Shown: positions 32,440-43,900 of the stretch, one piece after another
Numbering within the stretch: the first letter of the stretch is position 1
Layout of the letters: every line of letters starts with the position of its first letter
Source: Epiperipatus broadwayi
Taxonomy: Eukaryota; Onychophora; Udeonychophora; Euonychophora; Peripatidae
Assembly (NCBI GenBank): GCA_028023455.1
Contig: JAQFVV010000023.1
Location: 2,159,501-2,223,500, forward strand
Reading direction: 5' to 3'
DNA: 64,000 nucleotides
The notes under the pieces: model-generated
Database searches by the model: none
Told to the model about the DNA's origin: nothing
What the model saw: only the letters and a program-made list of their open reading frames with translations
Translations under genes and position numbers: made by a program

Positions 32440-32856
32440 ACATCACTCCTGTAAATATATTATCTATCCATATCATATGTTATCTTTTTCTGTGCCTCTT
32501 TCTATCTCTTTCTACTAATTCATCATCTGCTTTAGCATTATAACCAGCCCAATTCTATTCTATTTTCATACTACCAGTAATACTTTTTTTTTTTTTTTTC
32601 ACGTGTTTTACTTTTTTTTTTTATTAATTCCAACTTAAATTTCTCCACGCTTTTTTTATAGTCTGAAATTTCTGCATTACTCTTCTATTAAATATCCACA
32701 TTTTAGATCCATAAGTAGCAATGACAAAATATATTTATTAAAAAATCTTTCCAAACATATAGGCATATTTCCTTTTAATATCATTTCTATTCGAGAAACA
32801 CTCATCCCAGCTTAATACTATTATTAATTTTATCTACTATGCTTTATCTGTATTAA
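32440..32856 (-). pseudogene. LINE reverse transcriptase C-terminal relic, part 2 (RTE-type)
   Basis: On the minus strand, after the break made by the SINE dimer, the order is VDKINNSIKLGW, then MPICLERFFN, a ThrTyrGly-like block (ATYGSKMWIFNRR-like), MQKFQTIKKAWRN, and ADDELVERDRKRH. These fit the region after the palm in RTE-type LINE proteins (KRRISLG.., VLTYG.E.W.., Q..MER..LG). Frameshifts and stops are many. Confidence 0.65.
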
Positions 32857-33005
32857 CTGAAGCACAGGCTTATTATATAACTGTGTCTATATATTTAATA
32901 TATAGGGTATATGAGCACAGACTTTCACACGACCCATCACTCTCCACTCTATCTCATAACACTGATACACTTGAACACATGTATGTCAAAAATTATAAAT
33001 AATCA

Positions 33006-33057
33006 CCAATATACGTATTTCATGCTAAACCAGCAATCATCAGTTGGTCCAGATTAC
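33006..33057 (-). ncRNA. hammerhead ribozyme motif, family 2, core intact
   Basis: The minus strand reads CCAA, CUGAUGA, stem II UGCU/AGCA (four pairs, outer U-U mismatch where G-C is expected), GAAA, a short stem III, then UUGG closing stem I. Stem I can extend through GUAAUC/GAUUAU after an internal loop. The core bases are all present. The cleavage base would be A, allowed but weaker than C. Confidence 0.6.
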
Positions 33058-33165
33058 CATCTCTACATATATATGCTATAAGTGCTCAGATATATATTAA
33101 GGATTGGCTATCTTAATATATATCTGAACACTTATAGCATATATGTGTAGAGATGGTAATCTGGA

Positions 33166-33207
33166 CCAACTGAAGATTGCTGGTTTAGCATGAAATACGT
33201 ATATTGA
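33166..33207 (+). ncRNA. hammerhead ribozyme motif, family 2 (mirror copy)
   Basis: CCAA, CTGAAGA (the variable N7 is A), stem II TGCT/AGCA, GAAA and ATTGA follow in order. The final stem I strand is TTGA instead of TTGG. It is the plus-strand mate of the 33006 motif in the palindrome. Confidence 0.55.
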
Positions 33208-33299
33208 TGATTATTTATCTTTTCCACATATATGTGTTCAAGTGTATCAGTGTTATGAGATAGAGTGGTAGGTCATGTGAAAATCTGTACTCACATACC

Positions 33300-33600
33300 C
33301 TTTATCTGTATTAATAATGTGACCAAAATATTTAGAGGTATTGTTTCTTCTAATTCATTACTATTAATCATTATTTTTCTTTTTCTCTTTGAAAAGCCAC
33401 TAAATATTAGTTTATACTTTTCAACAATTATTTTTAGTTCTACTTTTTTGATTTATTTAAGTAATATTACAATTTTTTATGATGCTCTATAATCATTATT
33501 CAAGAAGATAATCATATCACTTCTAAAATCTGAATGATCTAAATAATCTTTCATTTTAATCTGCAAAAATACTAACAATTTCTCCAAAAAGTAATATAAT
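33300..33600 (-). pseudogene. LINE reverse transcriptase relic, part 1 (upstream of the dimer)
   Basis: On the minus strand, MINSNELEE followed in another frame by KYFGHIINTDK matches the end of the palm and start of the thumb in RTE-type reverse transcriptases (..LEE...YLGHIIS.DG). Further upstream the reading becomes unclear. It joins part 2 across the dimer. Confidence 0.6.
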
Positions 33601-33604
33601 AATA

Positions 33605-35270
33605 CACTCTTATCTAATGCTAATCTTCTTAGGAGTACTATGTAGTTTAATCACTGCTGCTGCTCTTTGATTATATATGTGTATGTATTTGTGTATAATT
33701 GGAGTTATTTTCATTTCAATTTATTTTCATTCTACTGTAGGGTGAAAGTTTCTTCGTATATTCATAAATCTGTGAGAATATTAATGTGCGCCATATTGAT
33801 ACCAAAAATCTTTCAAATTGTTATTCTATTTTGATTATAGTTTTTTTTTTTTCTATTGTATTTCAATGCAGATATCATTTTATTCAGACTTAATATCAGT
33901 CTGTTTAAATTCATCATCTTAAATCTTTATTTATTTATTTTTTAACTTCTACCACAGATTTCTTTTTTCCTTTGATATAAAAATTAAAATTTTCAAAGTA
34001 AGTTTATGACCCCTCCTCTCTCCCAGGTATCTAGCCTTTAAAAAAAAGCTGAGTATTTAATAATGATCAATTAATGATTGTTTACCATGCTGAATAGTAT
34101 TTACTCTAATATTCTTCCAACTTATGAAGATAGCTGCATCTGTCTGCTTGAACCTTTAAACTTTTGAAGGACTTCGTGATACACCAGTAGTATCTCTGAC
34201 TACCATTCTTTATGATCTGAATTTGAACTGAATAAAACTTGAAAAAAAATTTTGGTTTTAACCAGTTACGTATATATTCACATGATTAGTTCATTCATTA
34301 TTGATCTGTAAATGGATGTTTAATATTTTTTTAGACAGTATAAAAAATAAGAAAGAAAAACCACTGAACTTTCACCATTTGATAACTGGAAAATATCATG
34401 AGTTATGCTTTTTCGTCTCCATTCTTCTATTAAGGACAGATTATAGATCCTTTCCTTGCAGTCAATTATTAAAGGCTGTTTGATTAAATTTTACCTTATC
34501 TTTCTTTTTATCAATTTCATATCTTATAATTTTTTTTTTTACTGTATTTAAATTTTATTTTCATATACTAATAATCAAATGATTTATGGCTTGATATTTT
34601 ATAAGAAGTTTAAGCACTGGTGGTGACAGAATTAGACCATAATCCATGGATTTTGAATTCCAGCAAGTACTACTCTACCTCTGCACCAACTGTGCTGGGT
34701 ATTCCATACCTTATCTAATATGCAGCGGTGTGCTATCTGTGGACTGCAAACCTGAAAGTAGTCGTAAAAAAAATGAAAAAGTTCTCATGTTGGATAATAA
34801 ATTTTTAATTCAAAAAAGAAAAACCTAAACACTTAAAAAGTACATGAAAACTGCTCAACTCATTATTGTGTCTTATCATTTTTGTATTTAAACACTTCCT
34901 TCTTTATATTCCAATTCACTTTGTATGAATAGCACATAATAACGGCACTTTGCTTATATTGCTCTTTTTTTTTTGTTCACTCTGAGTTTTATTCTTTGTG
35001 TTTGTATCCTTCTAATATCAGTACATAGTACTATATTCTTGAATGTATACATTTTCTAAAACAGGCTAAAAGAGTTGTAATTGTTACAAATCAAAGATCT
35101 AAGAATCAGGTATTATTATACATTTTTATTAATATGCAGTTATTTCAAATATTTTATTACAAATCGTATGTACTAATATTTAATGTAAAGATATATATTT
35201 ACAAAGAAATTAAGTCATATATTACATGACCTAATTTAGCAAGCTTGTATTACAAATGTTATATATAGAT
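33605..35270. other. AT-rich sequence, no gene recognised
   Basis: Frames at 34301-34483 and 34646-34828 have no domain. At 34600-34720 a tRNA-like or SINE-like trace is possible (ggtggtgacagaattag, ttttgaattccagca), too weak to call. Confidence 0.45.
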
Positions 35271-35274
35271 CTCA

Positions 35275-35452
35275 CAAATAAGCTCTTAACAAGCTTTGCA
35301 GAATATCCCAAACTCCAGATCGTTTTTTGCTACCTGCTTCCTTAATGAGATGCTAGGATATTCAAGCATCCTAGCATCTCACTGAGGAAGCCAATAGTAG
35401 AAACCAATCTGGGTTTGGGGATATTCTGCAAAGCTTGTTAAGAGCTTATTTG
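35275..35452. mobile_element. family 3 palindrome with hammerhead-like motifs
   Basis: The outer arms CAAATAAGCTCTTAACAAGC and its complement, and the inner arms GAGATGCTAGGAT / ATCCTAGCATCTC, form a 178-bp inverted repeat around TTCAAGC. The plus arm carries a hammerhead-like core, the minus arm a more decayed one. The words TCTGGG and TTTGGGGATATTCTGC recall family 1 (TCTGGGGATATTGG), so the families are related. Confidence 0.7.
35376..35424 (+). ncRNA. hammerhead-like motif, family 3
   Basis: CTCA, CTGAGGA (35382-35388), a two-pair stem II GC/GT, GAAA (35400-35403), C, CA, ATC and TGGG follow in hammerhead order. Stem I CTCA/TGGG has four pairs. G16.2 is A, which breaks the second pair of stem III. 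The stem II is short, so activity is doubtful. The mirror arm at about 35308-35347 keeps the layout with GC/GC in stem II. Confidence 0.45.
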
Positions 35453-35459
35453 CAAGCTC

Positions 35460-35735
35460 TAAACCCTTATATGGTAACATATAATGGGCCACATAAAATT
35501 GCAGTCTGAGTACAGGGGTCACAAGCATAAAAAAGACAGATTAAGAGATTGTACTGTGGAATACCTTTGTACTTATTAAAAAAACATTTCAACCTTCGAA
35601 TATTTTTGAGAAAAAATTTTATCAAAATTTTAATCTGCAATAGTAATAGTATTTAAATATTTTTACATTATTTGGTTTTTGCTTACTATAGGATTATTGA
35701 TTTTTTTTTTCATATTCATTTTCGATTTAATTTTA
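35460..35735. other. AT-rich sequence, no gene seen
   Basis: No frame or repeat is recognisable. Confidence 0.4.
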
Positions 35736-35739
35736 TTAT

Positions 35740-35800
35740 TTATTTTTTTTGTTCCTCAGATATTTTAGACAAAAACAATAAATGGAATGTCATCAGCAAA
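35740..35800 (-). pseudogene. LINE reverse transcriptase motif C fragment
   Basis: The minus strand reads RFADDIPFIVFV, the catalytic motif (Y/F)ADD and its hydrophobic surroundings in non-LTR reverse transcriptases. No neighbouring motifs are legible. It is a tiny remnant. Confidence 0.4.
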
Positions 35801-35804
35801 TCTT

Positions 35805-37685
35805 TAGTTCTTCAAGTATTTTTATTTTAAACTTTTTTTATCTTTTTTTTTTAATTGCAAAATGCTGAATCATTGAAAATAGTGAGTTTATTAGTTTTAT
35901 ATATTGCTTAATATTTATAGGTTTTGTTCATCTTCTACCTTCATTATAACTGGTTCACTTTAATTGTGTGTGAGAGGGATATTGGAGTAATTTCTCTTTA
36001 AGTAGTTTATCTTATGCAAATTTACTCTACTAATAAACACATGTTCACAACAATCATATTTTCAGTAATTTTTAAATATTATTATTAATTCTTTAGTACT
36101 GTTATAATGGGTGATCTACTTTAAATTTCAGTCTATTCACAGGATGATTCTTTAGTAAGAAAAGCAATGAAGAAATTAATCCATAATAAATTAAATGTTT
36201 GAATTTAGCAAGCAAAACAGTTCACAAAATAATTGATGATAATGAATTGGTTAAATAAAAGCAATAAAACAAATAATAAGAAATTAAATGTACATATCTG
36301 TTTTGAAAAGAAGCAAGACAAAAACAAAAAAGTCCGTAATTTAAATGGCAGTAATAAATATTCAAAATATAATTTCAAATTAGTAATAACTCTATTTATG
36401 AAATGTATTTCTAATATCAACAATTGAGGAATATTAAGAATTGATATATAGGTTTCAATTCATATTTGGCTAAATGTGACTGGAAATGTTCTCAATATGT
36501 ACTTTTCATTTTCTATAAAATTTTGCATTTGGCTCTCAACTTAAAATGATATGAAACAAGTATTTTAATAAATGCAATTAAAAAATAATCCATGAAAAAT
36601 TAAATGCAATTATGTGATTTTCCAAATTTTTTTTGCAAAATTATAAAAAACAACAACTAATTCATAATAAGTTAAATGATGGTATAAATGTTTGAAATGT
36701 AATTTCTATGACTATTTATTACAAAATAAAAATTACAGCAATTTATATTTTAAAAAGTTTTTCATTGTTAATTTATCCTATTTCTGCCATCTGAGAAATA
36801 TTCAATTCCTCACTTGATATGACAGTGATAAATTTAAAAAAATATTCCATAAAAAATGTTAATTCATCATTTTTTTAAAAAATTCACTTCTTCATTTTGA
36901 AATTAGTAATAAGAAAATATTTGTTAATTTTATTGTTACATTATGATAAATTACCTTTACCACACTTTTTACCATCATGAAATTTAAGATAGATCATATA
37001 CTATAGCAGCACCCATTCTTCTTTATCTTAAAAATTATTGCATTTTATTTAACCTTAAATGTAAATTTTAAATTTAATGAAGGTAGATATATCTGTATTA
37101 CTCTTTATATATGATCAAAATATTCTCCATTATCTAAACGTCTTTTTATAGTCATCCATTACAATCGTATACTAGGGTAAACACTCTAACAACTTATAAG
37201 ATGCATTTCCGCTAACCAGGTCTTCAATTGGATCAACCATATAGCTCCTAAATATGAAATAAATAAATAATAAAACTGTTAATTATTCTGATGTGAAGTA
37301 ATGACATTATCAATTCAATTAACTGCCAGTTGTTGAAGATTTTTATATTTTTCCTTCCTTCTATTACTTTCTAGCACTCAAGATTGATATCACTTCTTTC
37401 ATATTTTTTAAATTTTATATTATAATTTTTTATCAGTATTTTTTAAATAAAGAATCCCAAAGTACAGAATCAAAGTCATCTTTTTTGTTTTAATTAGCTA
37501 CTATATTCGACTTCTCTTCAATTAATAATATATATATAGATCATTATTTAGAATGTTTAGCAATGTATATTATCTATATTTATACATTTTTTTATTCTTA
37601 TATATCTTCAACTCCTGAAGATTATTGAGTGTTAGAACTTTCTCTGAATTGCCTATCATTTATTTTATTTTTTAGATTGCTTATT
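35805..37685. other. AT-rich sequence, no gene recognised
   Basis: The opposite-strand frames at 36205-36423 and 36233-36427 are low-complexity. Segments at 36560-36680 and 36840-36900 share words (aaaaataatccatgaaaaatt; attccataaaaaatgtt) that may be an old tandem repeat. Confidence 0.4.
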
Positions 37686-37689
37686 AGCA

Positions 37690-38350
37690 CATTTAATATT
37701 CTAATGATGGACTCAATCCATCTCACTACTGTTCATCCTCTTTTACTATCTACTTTTTCAAAGGATTATAGACTTTTTTAATAAAATAGATTATCTCATC
37801 ATATGAAAGAAGTAAGATTAATGTCAATCTAATTATTTGTGTTTCTGCAAAAGATAATTTCTAATCGAATTAGCATCCATTTGTTATTTTTTTTTTTTTG
37901 CTTTATATAGCATTTTCAAATGTCTTTCTCACATCAATCAATTTTTCTGTTTTTCAATGTCCAATTTTTATATTCATAGACAATCATAGAAGAAAAACAT
38001 AGCAGTTCTGAACTTCACATCTAATAGTATTTTCAGTTGTTGTTGTTGTTTTTTGCAGTCTAATCAATATTAAACAGCAATAAATCTTTTGACATTGATT
38101 CTTTATTATTGATAAATGATCCAAGAAGACAAAAACTATCAATAACATCTATGACTTTCAGTTTTAGAGGCATCTTATGCACTTATTATCATAATTCTTG
38201 TCATCATATTTAGCCATAATCTCGTAATTTCACTCTAACCTTTAATTTTTACATTTGTTCTAAGTCCTCTTCATTTTCTATTTAAAAGTATATCTAAGGT
38301 TGTTGATGTTGTCTTTGTGCATTGTGACATCTGTCATTAATATTCGATAT
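37690..38350 (-). pseudogene. LINE reverse transcriptase C-terminal relic (third copy)
   Basis: On the minus strand, in changing frames, the order is INNLRY at about 38315 (start of motif C region), ENEEDLEQ, KVKLRDYG, then LKVIDVIDSFCLLGSFINNK, a decayed CYVFLL block, NIKIGH.KTEKLIDV, WMLIRLEIIF, and near 37740 VKEDEQ. This follows the usual LINE order (NNLRYADD, EE.L, K.GLKLN, V..F.YLGS, Y.C.SW, RRRGR). Stops interrupt every few codons. A T-run inserted at about 37895 interrupts it. Confidence 0.6.
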
Positions 38351-38359
38351 TGAAACAGT

Positions 38360-40090
38360 ATGATTTCATCATCATACGTTTCACCTATTCTATAAAATAG
38401 TAGTCTTCATTTCCCTAGTTCAAACCTAAAGGTACACATATATATAATAATATATTTGGGAATTTAACATATATAAAAGCGTATATTTACACGTATATGT
38501 GTGTAATTGTATATACACACACATCTGCTATAATTGTATATACATTTTGTAATATTTTTATTTGCTAAAAATTGTATATTCACACCTGATTGATATTATT
38601 ATTATATAATGACACATCTTATAATTTTATAAATATTTATCTTATGATTTTAAATAATTAAATTGGTTTTAAGCTGTGAAAATTGTATTATAAAAGAACA
38701 CAATTCTCTAAATTATTACAAAACGTCTTTGAAGTTCCCCAATTACTAAAGTACTTAACCACGTATGTAGATTTCTCACGTGTATGTTAAATTGGTAGAA
38801 GCTTAAACCTCTTTCAAGAAAAGAAAAGAAAAGCAATTCAATGTTTAAAGAAAAAAAAAGAACTTGATCAATCTTATGAGACACCGCCAGTACAAATCCA
38901 GATTTTATGATTCTTAATAAAATAAAAATTGGACAATTAAACCTGCAATAAAATCCAGCTGAACTTGAATCTTGGTGAAATAAAAAAGGAACAATTAGTA
39001 AACATTAAACCTGAAATCAATCTAACCGATTCGTTTGAAGTGAATGAAATTAAGACTTCTTAAGTTTTAAAGTCCAAAAATAAAGATTGTGAATGAGCTG
39101 TAAGAGGGGGGGGGTTAAAGAAATATAAAAAGGCCAGTTGAAAAGAAATCGATTCCATTTTGCTTTTACTCTCATGTTCACTCGAATCCAGGCAGTGTGC
39201 CCACATTTTATTATGAAAACCATTGGCTAAAAAGACCACCATTGCCAGCTTCCTCAGTGGCTAGAACTGTTATGGAGACCAGAGACCCAGACCACAGCCC
39301 AACTGAAAGAATAGCCCATAGATGAACCAGCTCAGATAAATCAGCCCATGTGTGTGTGTTTCATACTGCCAGCTGCAAGCCTTCAGATAAATAATCGGTA
39401 ACACTTCTCAATCAAGCTAAATCTAAAAGCTATAGCAATCTATAAATCTTTCCTAAAGCTAGCTATATAATAAATAATGTGCACAAACTCTTAAATTCAA
39501 ATCTTATAAATAACTATGTTAAAAAAAAGTGTATTCTCTCTTAAAGTAATTAACTGTATTAGATAAACATATCTCAAACTATATAATTTTAAAATACTTT
39601 AAAAGTTAAAATGTAAATCTTGCCTGATCTCAAATTCTTAAATCTTTTTAAATTCAACTTTATAAAAGCTTATTTGCTTTATTATTTTCTCTATTTGCGT
39701 CTATACTTTTGCATATATATATATTTTGTTAAATTGCATTTATTGATTTATGCTTTGCCTTCAGAGCAGAGATTATTAGTTATTATAAACTTAAAGAGAC
39801 GTTTTTGTTCTCGAGTAAATTAAGGTATGCTGTTTGACATATTTATATATCTCTGGTCCGAAACCTACTTTGATGTATTATTTGAGCTGCTATGTTTAGC
39901 TTAATATCACATATGTTGCTTATTAAAAGGTTTGTTTGGTTAAATAGGAGAGAGTGATAATTTAAGGCATATTCAGTAGTTATCCAAGTTTAAGCCCCAG
40001 ATATGCTTTAGACCCCATTAATGTAATTTCATAGAATATGTAGTTAATTAATAAACTAGATCATTTTTAATAAAGTCCTCTTTAGCACCA
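38360..40090. other. AT-rich sequence, one GC-richer patch, no gene recognised
   Basis: A patch at 39150-39370 is GC-richer (cagcttcctcagtggctag, ccagagacccagaccacag) with a G run at about 39108. No exon or repeat is recognised in it. Microsatellite-like TA/CA words lie at 38440-38530. Confidence 0.4.
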
Positions 40091-40094
40091 TTTC

Positions 40095-40560
40095 AGTGCT
40101 TATTTAACTAACTGGCGTAAGGTAGTTTGCAGAAGAAACTATAGATTTCGCGCTTTACTAATTGTAATAATTAATATTTAGAGAGCGTTGTGAATGAGTT
40201 TTTACGAAGCACTGATGTGCATTCCGCCTTGCTATCATATAATTATTAAGATGAGATTAGGTTTTAAGGGCTATCTTATCTCTAGTTTGGACAGCCCTCT
40301 ATCTTGAATGGGATCATGATTTTAAGGGTCATTCCCATTTCCTCCTTTAAAACTGGAACACCGAATCCAACATCGTATATTATGGCTGTTCGATCATCCG
40401 AACTAAAAGTTCACGTATAGCAGGCGAGTAGTATCTGAGAACCGAGTAAACGTTACTGAATCTCATGAGTAAAAGCACATTCAAGCCGCATCTGATGTGA
40501 TTTGCATAGTGCCGTAGCCTCAGAAGCTATGCTACAAAACACCATCCCATCTGCTGTTAT
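40095..40560. other. CpG-containing, GC-richer stretch without recognised gene
   Basis: Several CpG words (tcgcgctttac, ccgccttgc, cgaatccaacatcgt, cgatcatccgaac, agccgcatc) stand out in a CpG-poor window. There is no open frame of note. It might be a regulatory or noncoding conserved element, or a less decayed repeat. I cannot tell which. Confidence 0.3.
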
Positions 40561-40564
40561 ATTC

Positions 40565-41707
40565 ATTGTTCAGCATTGATCTGAACCTAAGATCTAGTTT
40601 ATCTAAGAATACCTACATAAAGAGCACATTGATTGCTCATCATGTAATGATAAATTTAAGTACACATTGTATAAAGTTGCCACTCTCTTAAAATTTAACC
40701 CTTAACAAACTGAGTAGGAATGGCAGAACATAATTTAGACATCAGTGTAGACGTAAAAATAATAATTAATGTATAACGATATAATAAATGATGATCATTA
40801 AGCAAAATTGATTACAGAGCGTGTAGTTCGTATTTTCATCATCCCACCTGCGAGTGGAATATGCAGTATATTAAATTGTTATTGTTTGTGTTTTGTCAAT
40901 ATTAAATAATTTTAAAACCTATTAATGTCTGCAGTATTATTCACTTTATTTATATTAAATCACCATCCATAACTATTAATATATATATATATTGGATAAT
41001 CAGCCATAAGTTGTGTGAGAGTGTTTGGTTAAGTTATAAAGCATTTAGTTAATTATCCCCGAGTCTCTCGTTTTACCCTTTACTATTGCCAGCGCGAAAA
41101 GTAAGAGATTACGAGTGTGACTTCATATATGTCACTCATAAGGTAGTAAGTCAGGGAGGGTTGGTGAAGGAGCTGAGGTGCGGTCAGATTTGGTCTCAAA
41201 CCCTCATTTAGATTAGCCTTGGTATAATTTACCAAAACTCTGGATTTTGTTGCGTGAATGTTCAAATATGACTGTTACAATATATATATTTTAATCTTAA
41301 ATTAAATTGTTAGTAATAGTCTATGCTTATATTATTCATCATTAAATAATTCAACCGTTAAGAGATTTATTGCACATTAATATTGGACAGGTTTGTGGGG
41401 AAAAAATTAGTAAATGTAAAAATATAGCTTTAAAAATATAGTTCTAAATTTTCTAATTTTATGTCTTTAATTTCTTTGTTATTATGAGACAGTCTTTTTT
41501 TTTTTATTCAAGCCCGTTTTAACTATAGTTTCCATTTCTATTTAAAGATTCCACTTAAAAACAATAATATAACCTAACATACTTAACTTCCTAAAAATAT
41601 TCCATGTCAAAACAGATGTAGAACTTTTTGTGAATATTCTCTATTATGTATCTCAGCATAGTTGACCTGTTCCTTTAATTTATTTGTTAGTTTTTTTGCA
41701 ATTAAGA
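40565..41707. other. AT-rich sequence, no gene seen
   Basis: No credible coding frame or RNA gene is visible. TA runs occur near 40979 and 41281. Confidence 0.5.
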
Positions 41708-41975
41708 GTTTAATGCAGTGGTAGTCAACCTGGTTCCTACCGCTCACTAGTGGGCATTCCAGCCTTCATGGTGGGTGGTAGGGATTTTCTCCAATACTGA
41801 AGCACTTTTTTTTTATTACTTTTTTAAAAAATTTTATAGCATAATTTAAAAACATTTTCATAAGATTTTCATAAAATTTCCTGTCACAATTTAAATTTCT
41901 GAAAATATACTATTTGTATCTCCCGCGCATATGTTTAGTTCATATTACTTAAGTGAAACTAAATGGAGCTATAGT

Positions 41976-42101
41976 GTGACCGCTAACAAAAGAGCCTTAT
42001 CCCAGAATAGTTCATGCATCTCCCCCAAAATCCAATCCATGATGTGTGAGAAGCATGCGCAGATGATGATTTATGGTGCAGGCTCTTTTGTTTGCGGTCA
42101 C
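41976..42101. repeat. 126-bp inverted repeat inside the hAT element
   Basis: The 21-base arms at 41976-41996 and 42081-42101 (GTGACCGCTAACAAAAG.. against GTGACCGCAAACAAAAG..) differ at one base. They lie between the left terminus and the transposase. They could be subterminal transposase-binding sites or a nested miniature element. No target duplication is seen around them. Confidence 0.6.
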
Positions 42102-42204
42102 ATTGGTCAGTATGCAGTTAGATTTGTGAGAGTGAGCATGTGCCTACAGCTTCAAACAAAATATTATGAAATATTGTGAGCCCATATCTCAAAAAAAAAT
42201 ATGT

Positions 42205-43900
42205 TTGTGGCTATTTATCAGAATATCTAAAGACGGGTTTTATAGAATCTGTTGTAAATAAACAATACCCAATGTGTTTATTGTGTCATAAAACATTATC
42301 CAATGAGGCAATAAAGCCAAGTCAATTGTGAGAACACTTGTTATAAAGCATCCAAATGATAAGGACAAGTCCATTGAATATTTTCAGGAAATATATAAAA
42401 AATGTCAAAATCATTCAACAATCGTTGCATCATTTAAGAAACAACACAGCAATGAAGATGGATTAATTGCCTCATCACATTTCACAATTAATTACAAAAA
42501 GTGATAAAAGCTATAATATTGGAGAAACTGTAATAATACCCTCTAAACGAATTTATCTCAACAATAATGCATCAAGATATATCTGAAATTTTAAAAATGT
42601 TGCGCCTAAGCGATAGCACAGTAAAGCAATGAATTGAAGAAATTGCAATTAATGCTGAAAAAAAACTTATAAGTATTCTCAAAAACTTTTTATTTCCCAT
42701 GCAATTGGACGAGTCTACCATTGAAGATAATAATGTTTATTGATGGCATATTACATATTTAAAAAAAAAACATAAAAAAACCCCAAAAAAACCCAAAAAA
42801 AAAAATTTTAAATACTTTACAAAAAATAATATTCCTTTGAGTAATATTATTGCATGTGCTATTGATGGAGCATCATCAATGGTTGCCTGCTATCATGGAT
42901 TTGTTGCTTATTTGAAGGAAGAAGTGCCAAATGTTTTATGTATTCGTTGGGTGGTGCACAGACAACATCTTATAGGAAAACATCAAAGTACAAGTCTCCA
43001 TTCATCATTAATTATAATAATTCGAGCCATAAACAAGATCAAATCCAATGCAAAAAATGATAGAATGTTTTGACAGCTTTGCCAGGACAATAATGATTTT
43101 AATTCATTACTTTTGCACACAGAAGTTCGGTGGCTATCAAAGGGCACATCTTTGGCTCGTTTTGTAGCATTATATGATAGTCTCATACAATTTTTTGAAA
43201 GTAATTATGAGACCAATCTGTGTCAACAGTTAAAAATTGTAAAGAATGATGCCTTTTATTTGGCAGATGTTTTCAAGAGATTTAATGATGTCAATTTGCA
43301 GCTTCAAGGAGCTAATAAAACTCTTATAAGTTGCCAAAGTATTGTCATTATTTATTGACAAACTTGAACTACTTCGTTAGAATCTATTGAAGAGAGAATT
43401 TCTCAGTTCCCTGAATTATCATCTCTAAAAGATGATGTAACTCCAGATTGACAGATTCAGTAGCCATCTCAACAAACTTAAATTGGATATGGAAAAATGA
43501 TTTGAAGATATTTTGAAATTGAAGGTGTATGACTGGATGAAAAATCCCTTTACTGCAAATATTGGAGAGGTTGCTACAACTTGCCAAGAAGAACTGTTAG
43601 AAATTAGATATGATGAAGAAAGTAAACAAATTTAATAGTGATGGATATGAAAACCTATGGCAAAATGAAAAAATGCCTATCTTATATCCAGATATGTGGA
43701 AAATGATATTCAGTTTATTGATACCTTTCCCTACCTCATATCTTGTGGAATCAGGCTTTAGTGCTATTAATCATATTATGACCAAAGAAAGAAATTGCCT
43801 GAATATTTCCAAAAGAGGAGACCTTCATTTGTTCCTTACAAAAATTGAGCCAGATATCCCATATTTAGTTTCGCAGCATCAACCTCAGGGATCTTATTAA
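42205..43900 (+). pseudogene. hAT transposase (SCAND3/ZBED5-like), frameshifted
   Basis: Parts appear in the usual order. There is a BED-type zinc finger near 42255-42340 (QYPMCLLCHKTLSNEA..). Then come a QLDEST-like catalytic block near 42700 (MQLDESTIEDNN), and IDGASSMVACYHGFVAYL with VVHRQHL at 42837-42980. Next is HTEVRWLSKGTSLARF near 43113, and finally the dimerisation block LLIPFPTSYLVESGFSAI at about 43710. It ends with a stop near 43898. At least five frameshifts or stops break it. An A-rich stretch of about 60 bases at 42760-42820 interrupts the catalytic part. Confidence 0.85.

Larger units (their letters stand above)
32857..33299. mobile_element. family 2 palindromic dimer inserted in a LINE relic, 15-bp target duplication
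   Basis: The left arm is minus strand, the right arm plus strand, and the centre lies near 33108. The arms are nearly identical for about 190 bp. The flanks carry CTTTATCTGTATTAA at 32842-32856 and 33300-33314, an exact 15-bp duplication. Removing the insert rejoins the LINE reading (GHIINTDK to VDKINNSIK), which confirms the boundaries independently. The left arm has about 40 bases of extra tail that the right arm lacks. Confidence 0.9.

Noticed and set aside
37100-37260. Possible Gypsy reverse transcriptase fragment on the minus strand
   Set aside because: A few residues (VDPIEDLVSGNASYKLL, MDDYKKTF) recall the family, but no catalytic motif follows and stops are frequent.
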